The notes beneath the pieces were generated by a model, which worked only from the letters and a program-made list of their open reading frames with translations, searched no databases and had not been told where the DNA came from. The position numbers and the translations under genes are program-made. From positions 62,001 through 126,000 of the forward strand of contig JH720380.1 of NCBI GenBank assembly GCA_000231825.2: a stretch of DNA of 64,000 nt, given 5' to 3'. Of this stretch, positions 13,301 through 27,700 are shown one piece after another. The stretch comes from Tetrahymena elliotti 4EA (lineage: Eukaryota; Ciliophora; Oligohymenophorea; Hymenostomatida; Tetrahymenidae). The number at the start of each line of letters is the position of its first letter. The first letter of the stretch is position 1.

Positions 13301-15319
13301 GTTTTAATTCCATTATCTCCTAGTTGGTTGTTTGATATATTTAAATATCTTAAATGGCTATATTTTTTACTGTTAAATGCATATTTTAATGAAGCTGCAC
13401 CATTCACTCCTATATTATTATTTGAAATATCTATTCTAGTTATGTTTTCTGGTAAATTTTGTAGTATCAGCTCAACTGATGCATTAGTCAAGTTATTTTA
13501 TGATAAATTTAATGAGTATAAATCAGAGAAATCAACATGAGCCAATGCAGAAGCGATTATACTTTGATATGTGCTGCCAACATTTAAATGAGATAGATTT
13601 AAATATTTTTTGCCATCTTTAGTTTAAGTTTTTGAATTTTCACTACCTAACTTAGAGATTAAACCTAGCTTTCGAGGCAATACATTTGATTAATAAGCTT
13701 TATATAAAATAGCATGCTGTAAATCAGTACCTTGATTAAAATGATCTGCTTATTACTACATCCTATTTATATTTTTATATGTAGAATGAAAGGTTTCTGA
13801 GTTATCTTATTCATATGAATTCATTTCTCCTATTCTAGTCTATAAAGCTTGTGAAAAAGATAGAGTTGACTAATTTTAATTACCAATACCAATTTAATTG
13901 TAATTTCCGTCCAGGCTAAATTAATTTTATTGAAAAGAAAACATTTTATTATTTAAGTTTCTGGCTGGTTTACCAAATATTGAATCTGGACTTTCAGGTG
14001 CAATTAATTCATGAAAAACATTTTTTTCATCAAGCATCTCTTTGAGAGTTGAATTTATTCCATTTACCTATTATTCTTACTAATATCTATCTTCAAAGTA
14101 ATTTTATTTTCCGTCTTGATTAGCAATTTTATAGTGTTAAGGAGATGAGGTCCCCAATTTCTAATAAAATTACATTTTAAGTTTATCAATATTTAGGTTT
14201 GAGCTAAAGGTATTATATGTCATATTTTTAGATTATTCTTTAGCTGTGAGCTATTATTTATTTGATTAAAAAAGATTGCTTTATGTTAGATTGCTATTTG
14301 TGCTATTACTTTTTGTAGGTGTAAGCAAACTACTTGCTGCTAAATTTAAAACAGATTAATGTTTTAAAGGAGTTGAATTAGCAGACTTAGGAATGTTGAA
14401 TTGTTAAGAAAGTTAATATTTTGTATTATTTATAGAACTTTTGTTATCTCTTAATTTTTCATATTCTTCACTTACTATTAAGCTATCTTTAATAATACCT
14501 TCTACTGTTTATTTATAAGGAGCTAGCTTTCTAGCAGATTAAGATTGTTTAATCTAACCAAGCTTCAAAGGTTAGCCAATCATTTCTTTACTGTTAGTTT
14601 CTTAATTTGATTTACTATTTTCTAAAGCTTACGAAAAGAGTTTTTATTCATCTTTTTAATAAAAATATATTTAAATATTCAAAAGTAGAATCAACAATTA
14701 AAATAATTTTTTGAATTTTGAATAAATTGAATTTTTTTTTTTCCTAAAATTTTTATAATTAACTGATATTTTATCTAAATTTTTAAAGAAGTTCAAAATA
14801 CTTACCATTTTATAAATGTGGTAAGAATGCTTGACGAGAAGAATTATGAACATCATTATATAAAGACTTTGATGTTTACCTTCTCAATTCTCTTAGTGGC
14901 TGTGAAGGTTTGTTGTTTGGTTAGTCTAAAAAGCCTTTATTATTAGAAAAAGAAACTTTTGCTAGATTTGGACTCTAAAGAACCTCTTAAATATTAGTTA
15001 TTATATCCTGGTTTTTACTAGAAGTTAGTTGTTATTATTCATCTTAATTATAGAAGGATTGATTAGGAGAACCTCTTAGAGATTAAAAGTTTATCTTACT
15101 ATTTCTAAATGAAGATTTGGGTGTATTTATTTGTAAATTAACTTTAGAATTAGTCTAATTCATTCCTACTTTACTCTGATTATCTGAAGTCTCTCCTTCA
15201 TTAATCGAAGAGTTACTTTGATCTTAAGATGATCTTTTTATTTAAAAAAGATCTTATGCTTGCTTCATCTTAAACTAGCGTTACTATTTTAAGGGACTAT
15301 CACTCGAGACTAGGCTCAT
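10383..15319 (-). CDS. Large leucine-rich-repeat protein (paralogue B), 1415 aa
   Basis: Five exons: 15319-14806, 14651-13096, 13011-12674, 12403-11315, 11133-10383; total 1416 codons. Residues 1 to about 500 are low-complexity Ser/Asn/Gln. LRRs span about 510-750 (for example ITRIDISNNNIGVNGAASL). The Cys/Trp segment DNCWLCDGWQEIKFEI, FLHLDFEDYQPFYM and RMCPPGRQISFFF follow, then a helical region and MNFDEFLEALARIAE near the C-terminus. It aligns with the 1780 aa gene from the LRRs to near the end, and shares three introns with it at the same positions and phases. It has an extra N-terminal intron (14652-14805) and lacks the intron that paralogue A has at 2533-2588. The function is unknown. 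Confidence 0.9.
11206..11280. repeat. Tandem duplication of about 37 bp inside an intron
   Basis: Within the last intron (11134-11314) of the 1415 aa LRR gene, a segment of about 37 bp ending in TTATTATCGC followed by a T-run occurs twice, at 11206-11242 and 11243-11280. The copies differ only by one T in a homopolymer and a few bases near the end. This accounts for part of the greater length of this intron (181 nt, against 59 nt in the paralogue). Confidence 0.9.
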
Positions 15320-16749
15320 TTAATCTGATTATTGGTACCAAGTTAAGAAAAGTATAAATTGTGTTAGTTATAAATTTGAAGTTAATTTCCTTTTTAAATA
15401 CTTAACTATTTCAAAATAAATAAATAAATTTTAGTATTCTCTCGAACTCCTACTATTGTTTTCTAGATAAAATTTGATTGTAAAAACTCTACTTTTACTT
15501 TTTAATAATTTTTTGTTTTTAATATGTTTGCAATTATTATTCAATCACAAGTTTATTTTAAGTAGAAAGTAATTATGATTGATCATCATGTTAAATTTAA
15601 GTAACTACAAATTCTTAATAAATCGTAGTTAATTATTTATTTATTTATTTTTTCATTGCAATCTTTATCTTTTTTATCATCATTTTAAAATAGAATTTTA
15701 ATAAACTCTATTGTTTGTACTTGCTTTATCACCAAAATGTGAACTTTGTTATCCAATAATCCAAAAAAAATAATTTAATTTTAATTATTGTTTATTGATT
15801 AGTTCCAAAAAACAAATAAACATCATAAACATCTAACTTACTTATTATAGAAATATAAAAATTTAGTAAACCTACATAAAAATTAAATGCTTTCTAATGC
15901 TATTGGCACAAACAAATAAAAAATGTACTCAAATAAAATTTCCAAACTTTGATAGTATTTAAAAAATTTTTTTTTATTCATTCTTTTAAATATTTTTTAC
16001 TTTTACTTTTTGTTCAAACGTTTAAGAGAAAAAAAGAAGAAAATTTCCAAAAAATGGTGAATGAATGCGTTAAAATTAAATGTTTCTCATATATTTATTT
16101 GCTCATGTTTAAAATTAAAATGAAAATTTAAGATGGTGATTTTAACTTAATTAAAAAATAGAAGGTCTTTACATTTAGTAAATATTTGTTTTTTAATAGT
16201 CACTTTCTCTTAAAAATATAATAACAAGTAGTTAAAATACAACTATTTACATAGTAGTGCATTTATTTGATAATTTTAAACTGATTTAAATAAAATAAAT
16301 TATTCATTCTTTATTTATAAAATAATTTTTATTTTTATTATAAATTTATCTGTTTAAAATGTAATCATAAAGAAATTTGAGCTTTAAGCCATAAAAATAG
16401 GTCAATATTAACTTCTTAATTAAGTTATTAGTACAAATGAGCATATGAAGATAATTTAATTATTAAATAATTTTAAATTGAATCATATTTCTTTCATTTG
16501 GAATATAGAAAATAATTTTTACTATTATTGAGATCGTTGATTGATATGTTTAAGATGAAAAAGTGAGTAATAAAATTATCTTTAAAATTTAGTTATGATT
16601 TTAAATAATAAGTTCGATTCACCTAACTTAAGCTGGCTATGACTTAAAAATAAAGAATATATATAAATTTTAACAATCTTAGCTATTTAAAAAAACATAA
16701 TATTAATTTTTAAGATACTTAACTCTTCATAAATTGACTACAGGTCTTT
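15320..16749. other. Intergenic spacer
   Basis: A+T-rich region between the start of the second LRR gene and the stop of the selenoprotein O gene. It includes the sequence downstream of that TGA, where a SECIS element would lie if selenocysteine is used. I found no convincing SECIS core by eye and no coding frame. Confidence 0.6.
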
Positions 16750-18963
<2,214 letters not shown>

Positions 18964-20874
18964 TACTCTATAAGTTAAGAATTTATTTATAATTTTTTTA
19001 CTAATAAGCATTAATTTATTATCAAAATTATGTTTTTTATGATTTCTAATTTGTAATGAATATAACAATACTAATTAAACTAACACATTTCAATTAAAAT
19101 TTTGAGTAAAATCTTATGAAATTTCTTTTTGATAATAACGAAATACTCACTTTGTATCTTTGAAGTCAAAATCAAAATAAATAAATAAATTTTTGGTAAT
19201 CTTTTAAATGAGAGTTAAATCTTTTTAAAATTCGAAGACGATGAGTCTGAAAGTATAAATAAAAATGGATAAATTATTATTAAATAAGAAATCTTATCAT
19301 TAAGAAAATAATTAACTAATACACAACTAAGAAAAGCTTTAGTTTTTTTTAAATAATTCTTATTGTTTGAGAATGATTTTTTTTGGGATTTGATGAAAAT
19401 TAGAAATAATTTTTTCATTTTATTTGAATGAAAAGATTAAATTATTTTTCTGAATTTTAACATGATAATTTTAAATCAAAATAAATCTTAGACAAAATAG
19501 GTAAGGAATAAGTTTTGAGAGTTAAATTCTTAAAAAATAATGTTTCATTTAAAAAATAATATTGCCAATATTAAATTCTAGTTTTAAAAAATATTAAAAA
19601 AGAGAAGTAGTTAGTGCTTAGTAACATTGATTTGTTATTAAAATTTCATTCAATCTAAAAAGAAAATTTAATTTTCTTAAAATTATTGAATGAAATAAAA
19701 CTCAATTTTTCCCTTTTTAAATTGGCAATGTTGTTCTAAATTTGTAGGTTTCTTAAAAATTACTAACAGCAAACATCTTTGAAAAAAATATCAAAATGAT
19801 TGAATGACTGATAAAGTATGCTAAATCTATATTTTTGAGAAAGAAATCTTCAATAAGAAATTTTACTTTTGATTTCTTTTTGCTTACACTATTTTATTTT
19901 ACATATAGAAAATATACAGATCTTACAATATTTAGAAAGCAAAGATCAATTTTGAAAAAGTAATTAAATTTGTATTTATTTATATTAAATTCAAACTAAT
20001 TCATACAAATTAATTTATCGGAGATGATTGAATAAATAATTTTATATTCTTTTTGAGATTAAAATGATATTCATCATATTTTCAGAATAGCTGATAAGAA
20101 AATAGATTTACAGATGATATTTTTCTAAAATTGAATGATAAAAACTTAATTTTTCCCTTCTTAAATCTAAAATGTTGGTAATTTAACATTGCTAACAGCA
20201 AAAATCTTTGAAAAGCTATCAAAATAACAAATTGGTTAATAAAATAATTCTAAATCTTTTTTTTTGAGAAATGAATAAAAAGTCAATATTTCAAAAAAGA
20301 AATAAGTTTGTATTGATTTTATTATTTTAGCTTCCATTATTTTATTTTACTTAGAGATCTTACACTATTTAGAAAGAAAAGATCAATTTTTAAAAAAGTA
20401 AATAAATTTTTATTTATTTGTATTAAATTCAATTCATGAAATTTTCAAAATTTATAATAGAAAAAGTCTTTAAAAGAGCTGTTAAAAGATATTAAATGAT
20501 GGGCTAATACTAAATGAACAGCTTTTAAGAAAATAAATGTACATATAGTATTTTTGCTAAAAAAATATACAAATAATTAAAAAAGTAACTAAATTTTTGT
20601 ATTTTATACAGAAGAAATGTATTTTAACAAATTAATATTAATTAGATTATCCAATGTAAAGTTATTATCTCTTTTTTAGGTATGTGTACTTTGAATTAAA
20701 TTTGAAGAAATTTCATTTATGTTGATTATTATAATTAATATATATATGTAAAACAAAAATATATTTAGATATCTCTTTAGTTATTTTGATATAAATTAGT
20801 AAATAAAGAAAATGCAGTCAAATAATTTAAGAAACTAAAATATAAGTCATGTTTAAAGTATTCATAACCCATTA
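18964..20874. other. Divergent intergenic spacer
   Basis: This 1.9 kb spacer lies between the divergently transcribed SelO (minus) and first RING-H2 gene (plus), so it carries both promoters. It contains a degenerate direct duplication (about 19689-19995 and 20131-20435). No gene was recognised in it. Confidence 0.6.
19689..20435. repeat. Degenerate direct duplication, about 300 bp units, period about 440 bp
   Basis: Copy 1 (about 19689-19995) and copy 2 (about 20131-20435) share ordered blocks: a TTTTTCCC block, TAACAGCAAA followed by ATCTTTGAAAA, CTAAATCT before a T-run, a block ending TATTTTATTTTAC, GATCTTACA.TATTTAGAAAG, AAAGATCAATTTT, and a final TATTAAATTCAA. The copies have diverged by substitutions and indels. 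It is noncoding in all frames I checked. Confidence 0.7.
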
Positions 20875-22132
20875 ATGAGTGGCTAAAATAGTTAAAATGA
20901 TAAAAAAACAACATAACTTTTTAGTTAACTTTTGAAAGAGTTTAAACTATATTATTTGGTAGCTATAGTGCTAAATTTACTATTTGCTGCATTGTTTTAT
21001 GCACAATACTTAAATGCTTGTAATATAAACGATTTGAATATATGGATGATATATGCAGCTGTTATTTTCTCACTTTAATTTATTTTTTATATAATGGTAA
21101 TCTTACCATCTTACAATAAAGCAAAGACTTATTATTTTGCTGAATAGCTTCATGAAGTTATTTTTGAAGGTGAAGAAGAGTATTACTTATAATTGGATAG
21201 GCGCTAAAGGAGAAAGATGCGAAAAAGAATAGAAAACCTGATTAAAGCACATTTTAAGAATTACTATAAAATGTTTAGATATATTGATTATTTACTGACA
21301 GTTTGCGATTTGGGACTTATCATACTAGGACTCATATACTTTTCTAAAAATGATTACTTCAAATATATGCTTTCATCTTAAAAGAATTCAACAATTAAAG
21401 AAGATTGTGAATTTGCTGATGTGTGGATAATTTTCTGGTGTATAATTTTACTTATAATTTCTCGAAAGCAAACAATCTAAATAGCTGTCTTACTTCTTTT
21501 TGGTAATAAAGCATCTGATATTTTATTAAAAATAATATTATATAATAAATTTACATATAAAAATTTATTCTGAAAAGATAAATTTTATAAGCTTGAATTA
21601 AAAAAACAAATTAAGCTACAAAGTTTTTAATATAAAAATTAATTTCAGAATTATTTTAATTACTTTTTTTTAAAAAAAAGCTTTTCCTGTATTGATATTC
21701 TATCTTCCTATAAAATGGATTAAACAAGATAGAAATAAAAATAAAATAAATTTAAACTGCCTTAAGGTGTTAAATAGTGTGAAATATGATCCTCATTTAA
21801 TATAGGGCGATGAACACACATGTTCTATATGCAGAATGGATTATGTTATGGGAGATAGTCTTAAAATACTACCATGTAGTACTCTTCATCATTTCCATTC
21901 ATCATGTATAAAAGCTTGGTTTCAAATATCTCCAACTTGTCCTCTATGTAGGAAAGAGTTAGGTTAAATAATAGAAGATATAAGGTCTAGTAATGATGCA
22001 AATTCATATCTCGTAATAGAATAGATAACTCATTCTTTGGCTAATTTAAATTAAATTGAAGATTAAAGAAATAGTAACTATCTAAACCAAAATAACAACA
22101 ACAATGAAATTCAATAAGCTAATGGATTATGA
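20875..22132 (+). CDS. Multi-pass membrane RING-H2 protein (probable E3 ubiquitin ligase), 359 aa
   Basis: Two exons, 20875-21502 and 21681-22132, with one 178 nt phase-1 intron. About five hydrophobic segments occur near residues 26-44, 56-77, 140-157, 185-198 and 203-220; the last spans the splice junction. A RING-H2 finger at 257-299 has Cys257, Cys260, Cys275, His279, His282, Cys285, Cys296 and Cys299, that is C-x2-C...C-x3-H-x2-H-x2-C...C-x2-C. The His spacing after the third Cys is one residue longer than the usual C-x-H arrangement. The RING would face the cytosol, and such proteins usually recruit E2 enzymes for ubiquitylation at membranes. The C-terminal tail is Asn/Gln-rich. A paralogue lies directly downstream at 24610. 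Confidence 0.93.
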
Positions 22133-24609
22133 AAAATCAAAATAAATGTCCTTTATTTATCAAAAAATTCTTTTTAAATGAACCTGTTAAATTATTTTAT
22201 TTCACAAAATAATATCTAATTTGAAATTCATTAATAACTAAGTAAATAATAAGCTCAAAAGATACAAACAAATACATAATAATTATTTAATATGAATAAG
22301 TTTTTTTATCATTTAATAAAATGAATTTCCAAAGAATTATGAAACAAATTATTTTTCAAAATTGAGAATCTAATTTGAGTTATTATGTGTTTTGATGATT
22401 TAAACAAATATCTAAAAATTAAAAAAGAAAAGTTTGTTTAGCATTTTAAAATGTAATTTATGTAAAATTTATTGCTTTTATTTAATGTGTTTCCTAATTA
22501 ATAAAGATAAAAAAGAAAAGATAATTTTTAGAGAAATTATTTTACTCTTTTTTGAAGCAAAATTTTATTTAAAAATAAACTCTAGATAGAGGTTAATAAA
22601 TAAGCAAGATAAAAATTGAAAAGGAATATGACTTGAGTAATTACTTCATGCATTTTTAAGATTAAATTTTTTTCTATTGAGTAATTAAGATTTTATTGCA
22701 AATTGGATAAATTAATTGTCCCATCTAAGTCGATAAATTGATAGATATTAGAGTAATTTGTAAATTATGAATTTTCAATTTTATGAGTTTGAATTTTAAT
22801 GATACATCAACTAATAATTTATAGAGCTAAAAACCAAAAACAATAAAAAATTGATTGATTTCTCTTCACATTTTGAAATTTGAGTAAATTTGTTATGTGT
22901 TTCAATTGAAATTTCTCCATTTTTTATAGATGGAAATACTCCTAAATAATATAAAAATCATCAAAAAAATTATTATAAAATGTGCTACAAATAAGATAAG
23001 TTACATTATACATAGAGAATAAAAAATTTAAATGCTACAAGTGATATCAAGCTAATTTATTACACTATATATATATAGTGTATGTAGTTTATAAAAATGA
23101 AGTTATGTATACTTCCTCTAATTAAAATTAAACTTACACTATTTATTATTTTAACACTTGTACAGGAATCTTAATTTGATTCTAGAAAATATTAAAATCA
23201 CTCTAAACATTTAGTAAAAGAAAATGTTCTCCATAATAAAAATGCTAACAAAAAGTTAAGAGTTAGTAAGCTCGGATAAAAATCTGATTAATTACATACA
23301 CACACACAAAAATAATTAATATTTTTTTGAATATTTGATGAGTGTTTGAATTTTTTTAAAAAAGATAAAAGAAAATGCTCTTCTTGATATAAATGCTAAC
23401 AAAAAGTGATTGGTATTAAGAGTTAGTAATCTAGGATAAAAATCTGATTAATTACATATACACACAAAATAATAATTAATATTTTTTTGAATATTTGATG
23501 AGTGTTTGATATGCCCTAAAAAAGAATTTATCAATTCATTCGTGGAATTGATTTGAAAATTCTGTGATTCAAAAAGAAGCTTTCGAAAAATTGTAGGGAA
23601 GAAAGTTAGATTGAATGACGTCATAATTAGCGCAGTAATATAAATTTCACTTTTTTGGGGATTACACTAACATGATTTTATAGATACATTACCTCACTAT
23701 TTGACATTTTTCTACCATTTTATTTTTTTTGTTGACTTTGAAATTTAACAAAATCAAATTAATAAGAAGAAGCAAGATAATATTTTTAGATGAACAGTAA
23801 TAATATTATTAATTAACTTCAATTTCAATCCTTAGATTTTATCAAAAATTATAGTTGAGACAACTATTTCTAATCAATCAAATAAAAAATTTTTAATTAA
23901 TAAGTTTCTCTTTCATCCGCCTCAGATTTTTAATAAAAATTGATCTATTAAATATTTGCTTAACCTTTTTGAAAAAGTATTGTCTTTCTTAATATAGATT
24001 ACATAATTCTTAATTTATTAGTTGATTAAAACAAAAATTAAATTTTAACTCCATCGAAATATCTCTAATCCCTCCCTCCCTACTTACCTTCTGAATAATT
24101 GGCTATTTTCATCTATAATTAAACAAAACAAAAAGAAATTGTTATAAAGTATCTGCTAAAAAGAATATATACAAAAACAAAACTAACTTCTATTATCAAT
24201 ATATTTAAAGCAAATCACACCTAAAAGAACAAAGTTTATCTTAGTCATCTACATATTGGCTCACAACTATAACTTTTATAGTCCTTTTAGTTTTTCTATC
24301 ATTGAACAGATTATAAATTCTTGTTACTTGCTTGTATTGTATTTAAAAGCATATACTTAATTACACTAAACAATTGCAAAAAGCTATAGAAAACCAAACA
24401 AACTAGTAAAAACTGTAATCTTATTTCACAGAAAACTATAAAGTAGAAGGATAATTTGAATTATTTTAAAAATAATTCTTACCTAGAAGAAACAATTTAA
24501 CAAGAAATAAATCAGTAAAACAACGAAAAAAAGTTTCTTCTGTAAAATATACATTATAGATAAATAAATACAAAAAGTATATTAAATAACTAATACTCTT
24601 TCTTGATAA
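22133..24609. other. Intergenic spacer with a tandem repeat
   Basis: This 2.5 kb noncoding spacer separates the two RING-H2 paralogues. It carries a short ACAC microsatellite and a tandem duplication of about 130 bp at 23220-23509. No coding frame was recognised. Confidence 0.6.
23220..23509. repeat. Tandem duplication, about 130-140 bp units
   Basis: Copy 1 (23220-23349) and copy 2 (23371-23509) share GAAAATG.TCT, AAATGCTAACAAAAAGT, AAGAGTTAGTAA, GGATAAAAATCTGATTAATT, ACATA.ACACAC and a final ATTTGATGAGTGTTTGA. The copies are largely identical apart from small indels, which suggests a fairly recent duplication. Confidence 0.9.
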
Positions 24610-26096
24610 ATGAATCCGATTAATGATATCAATTAATCTTTAGTTTAGCAGCAAGAACTGTTAAATAGGAAAATGCCTAATTATATTTTTTCTTAACTTA
24701 TTAAGGAATTCAAGCTCTATTATTTAGCAGCGATTGCTATGAACTTACTTTTATTCTCTCTTTTTACTGTCTAATATGTTAGATAATGTAGTGATGTATA
24801 TCTTGCAACTTGGATGCTCTGCTCGTCTATAATTTTCTTCATATAATTATTTTTCTATATTATAGTTATTTACCCTTCTTATAATGCCTAAAAAATTTAT
24901 TATTTTGCTGAGTAACTTCATGAAGTTATTTTTTTTGGAGATGAGGATCCATACTATCAACTCTCCAGAAAAGACAGAATTAAAAAGCGTAAGCGTTTGG
25001 AAACAATTATCAAGTCTCATTTCAAATATTACAAGAAAGGCTACTGGTATATTGATATTCTTTTAACTGTTAGTGATTTAACTCTTGCTATTCTTGGGGT
25101 TGTCTTTTTTTCTATGAATGATTACTTTAAATTTATGCTAAGCCTTAATAAATCAGAAGGATTTAGCGATAATTGTTAATTCTCATCAGCTTGGATCATG
25201 TTCTGGAGTATAGTTCTACTTTGCATTTCTCGCAAGAATGCCTTTCAGCTCGTCCTAATAGCAATTATATGTAAAAATTAATTGATTTTATACAAAAATT
25301 TTTGGATAAATAAATTGGGATAATAGTAAATTTTTTCATTAACCCATCCATTAATCTATCTTAATTTAATGATGATTCTTACTTAAGACCTAATTCTAAT
25401 AAGTTTTTTAAAATGTTATAAGAAATACTACAAACTTGATCTTATCATTATTAATTTAAAAACAATAATGTTTTTTTGAAAATATTTAGCAAAATTTAAC
25501 TCAAAATACTTTAATTTCTAAAAAAAATAAAATAGATTATTTTTAAAAATATTTCAGATATTTCTAATTAAATTAACTTAAACATTAATATAAAATCTTT
25601 AATTTTATTTTATAAATTAATAGCTATGCCTATAATTGTCTGCTTATTACTAATTAAAATGATGAAGTAAAATAAATAGAAGTAAATAAAGAACATATAG
25701 TCCTTAAAAATAATATAAAGTTTTAAGTATCATCCTAACACTTTATCTGGAGATGATCACTCTTGTTCAATATGTAGAATAGATTATTCTTTAGGTGTTA
25801 AAATAAAAACATTGCCTTGCAGCTCTCTCCACCACTTTCATTCAAGTTGCATCAAAACTTGGTTTAAAATATCTTCAACATGTCCTCTATGTAGGAAAGA
25901 GCTAGGAAAAATAATTGATGATATTCATTCAATTAATGGAATGTCTTCTTATCTTGTTCTTGATAATTAAAATGCATCTTAAGTCAATAATGATTTAGAG
26001 TCTTAAACAAATCTTGAATTTAATAATTAAATGTAAAACTAAAATTAAAACTAAATAAATGAATAACAAACTGAGTAAAATTACTTAAATAATTGA
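24610..26096 (+). CDS. Multi-pass membrane RING-H2 protein, tandem paralogue, 377 aa
   Basis: Two exons, 24610-25270 and 25624-26096, with one phase-1 intron of 353 nt at the same position as in the upstream paralogue. The shared core runs from QLIKEFKLYYL through YYFAEQLHEVIFFGDED, DILLTVSDLTLAILG and the final hydrophobic pair to the RING at residues 268-310 (Cys268, Cys271, Cys286, His290, His293, Cys296, Cys307, Cys310). The RING sequence LHHFHSSCIK.WF is nearly identical in both proteins, while the N-termini and Gln/Asn-rich tails differ. Its role is as for the upstream paralogue: a membrane-anchored ubiquitin ligase is inferred from the fold; the substrates are unknown. Confidence 0.93.
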
Positions 26097-26313
26097 TAGT
26101 AAAATTAACAAAATTGAAAATTATAAAATTAAATAACAACAACAATATTTTATAAATGCCTATATAAATTGCTTATTTATTTATTATTTAAAAATTATAT
26201 AAAATTCTAAAAAATTCAATTTAAATTTAAGTGCTATTTACTTCTAAATAAGATGAAATAGTTTGTTTTATTTTTAAAATGTTACTTTTTATAAAAATTT
26301 CCTTGAATTATTT

Positions 26314-26490
26314 TTAGTCAATATCTGCTTCAGCAGCCTGTATTTCTATTTTTGATGGTACAGGTTAAACACTCCCTTCATCATATCAGTCCATATATTG
26401 TAATGTAAGCTTTTATAATTTATTTATCATAAAAGAATCATATTTTTCCTTTAGTTGTTGAATTTTGGTTTGAACAGCTTTGAAAAAGGA
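26314..26490 (-). pseudogene. Short coding-like remnant interrupted by TGA
   Basis: On the minus strand a frame reads KAVQTKIQQLKEKYDSFMIN..., then ...QYMD, a TGA at 26386-26388, and then YDEGSVQPVPSK followed by IEIQAAEADID. The composition (balanced charges, Gly, Pro, Val, few runs) resembles protein far more than the surrounding spacer. No start and no flanking exon with the correct frame was found. It may be the broken end of a lost gene or an isolated exon. I do not recognise the family. Confidence 0.3.
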
Positions 26491-27700
26491 TTTTTGTTTT
26501 TTTCATTGATTAGAACCATTAATAAATGTCACTGCTTTCAATTAGTTTTTTAAAAGAAATATCAATTTAATCTACTTGAAAATACTTTTTTAAAAATGTT
26601 AGATAATTATTTTACAAAAACATCATCATATGTATCTTTTTTATTAGACTATTAATTTGACATTAATAATTTAAAATAAAAAAAAACATCATCGATACTT
26701 GTGAAGGAATTTATTTAATAAAATAAAATAAAATAACAGTTGAAATCAAAAATGCTTTAAAAATTTATGTCTGTCTTTTTTTATTTTTGGAGATACTTTA
26801 AAAACAGTCTAAATTATAAAAGTTTACAAAAAATAAAAAAGTATTTCTGTGAGCTTATTAATATTTAATTTAAGCTGATATTTTAAGTTAATTTGATAAT
26901 TAATTTTAAAGAGATAAGATAATAGGTAAAATTAATTTCAGGCTTTGAAATTTGATAGTTTTTTATAAGTTTAAGGATAATACAAAAATTATAAAAAAAA
27001 ATAAGTTCAACTAAAATATTATTATAATAAATTGATAATATAAATATAAAAACGAAAATTTGAAAAAAAGAAGTGAAAAGTTTAATAGATGAATACACAT
27101 AAAACACAAATCAAAACAAGCAATAAATAGTATAATATTATTTTTTTAATATGTAAAATTCAAGTAAGAATGAATTTATTATATAATTTAAGAACAGAAG
27201 AATAAGAATCAAATAAGAAATGGAAGGAAGAACTGAATTTTTAATAACCACATTCCTAAAAAGCCAACTCAAAAAATAATACTAAAAAAAACAAATAAAA
27301 TAAAAAAATACCATCAATCAAAATAAAATGTGAATAAGGTCTGTTTCTTTTTGAAGAAATTAATCTAACTAATATCTATTACTATATTTTTATTTGTTTA
27401 TTTATTTCTTAATCCTTTTATTTACTTATCCTAAATCCTTTTTTATGATAAATATTGATTATTGATACCTAATAAACACTATTACTATTAGCTAGTTTTT
27501 TCTTTATATTTTTAACCCTTTTTTATTTATTTGTTAAAGCCTTTAATCATTTACTATATTTAATCTAATATCTACAAGTTCACTATTAATTTATTTATTG
27601 AAATTTAATGCTAAGCTTAAACATTTTTTGCTATGTTTATTTCTAACTGCTTTTAAGCTTATCTTGTATATTTAGATGAGCTAACTAAAATTTTTTGTAT

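Noticed and set aside
16595..16640. GTTCGATTC, resembling a tRNA T-arm
   Set aside because: The flanking bases do not form the 5 bp T-stem, and no acceptor, D or anticodon arm is present.
25271..25623. Hydrophobic open frame after exon 1 of the second RING-H2 gene
   Set aside because: Joining exon 1 directly to 25624 gives an exact alignment with the first paralogue (LLLFAFPVLIF against IAIISMPIIVC), so the segment is an intron.
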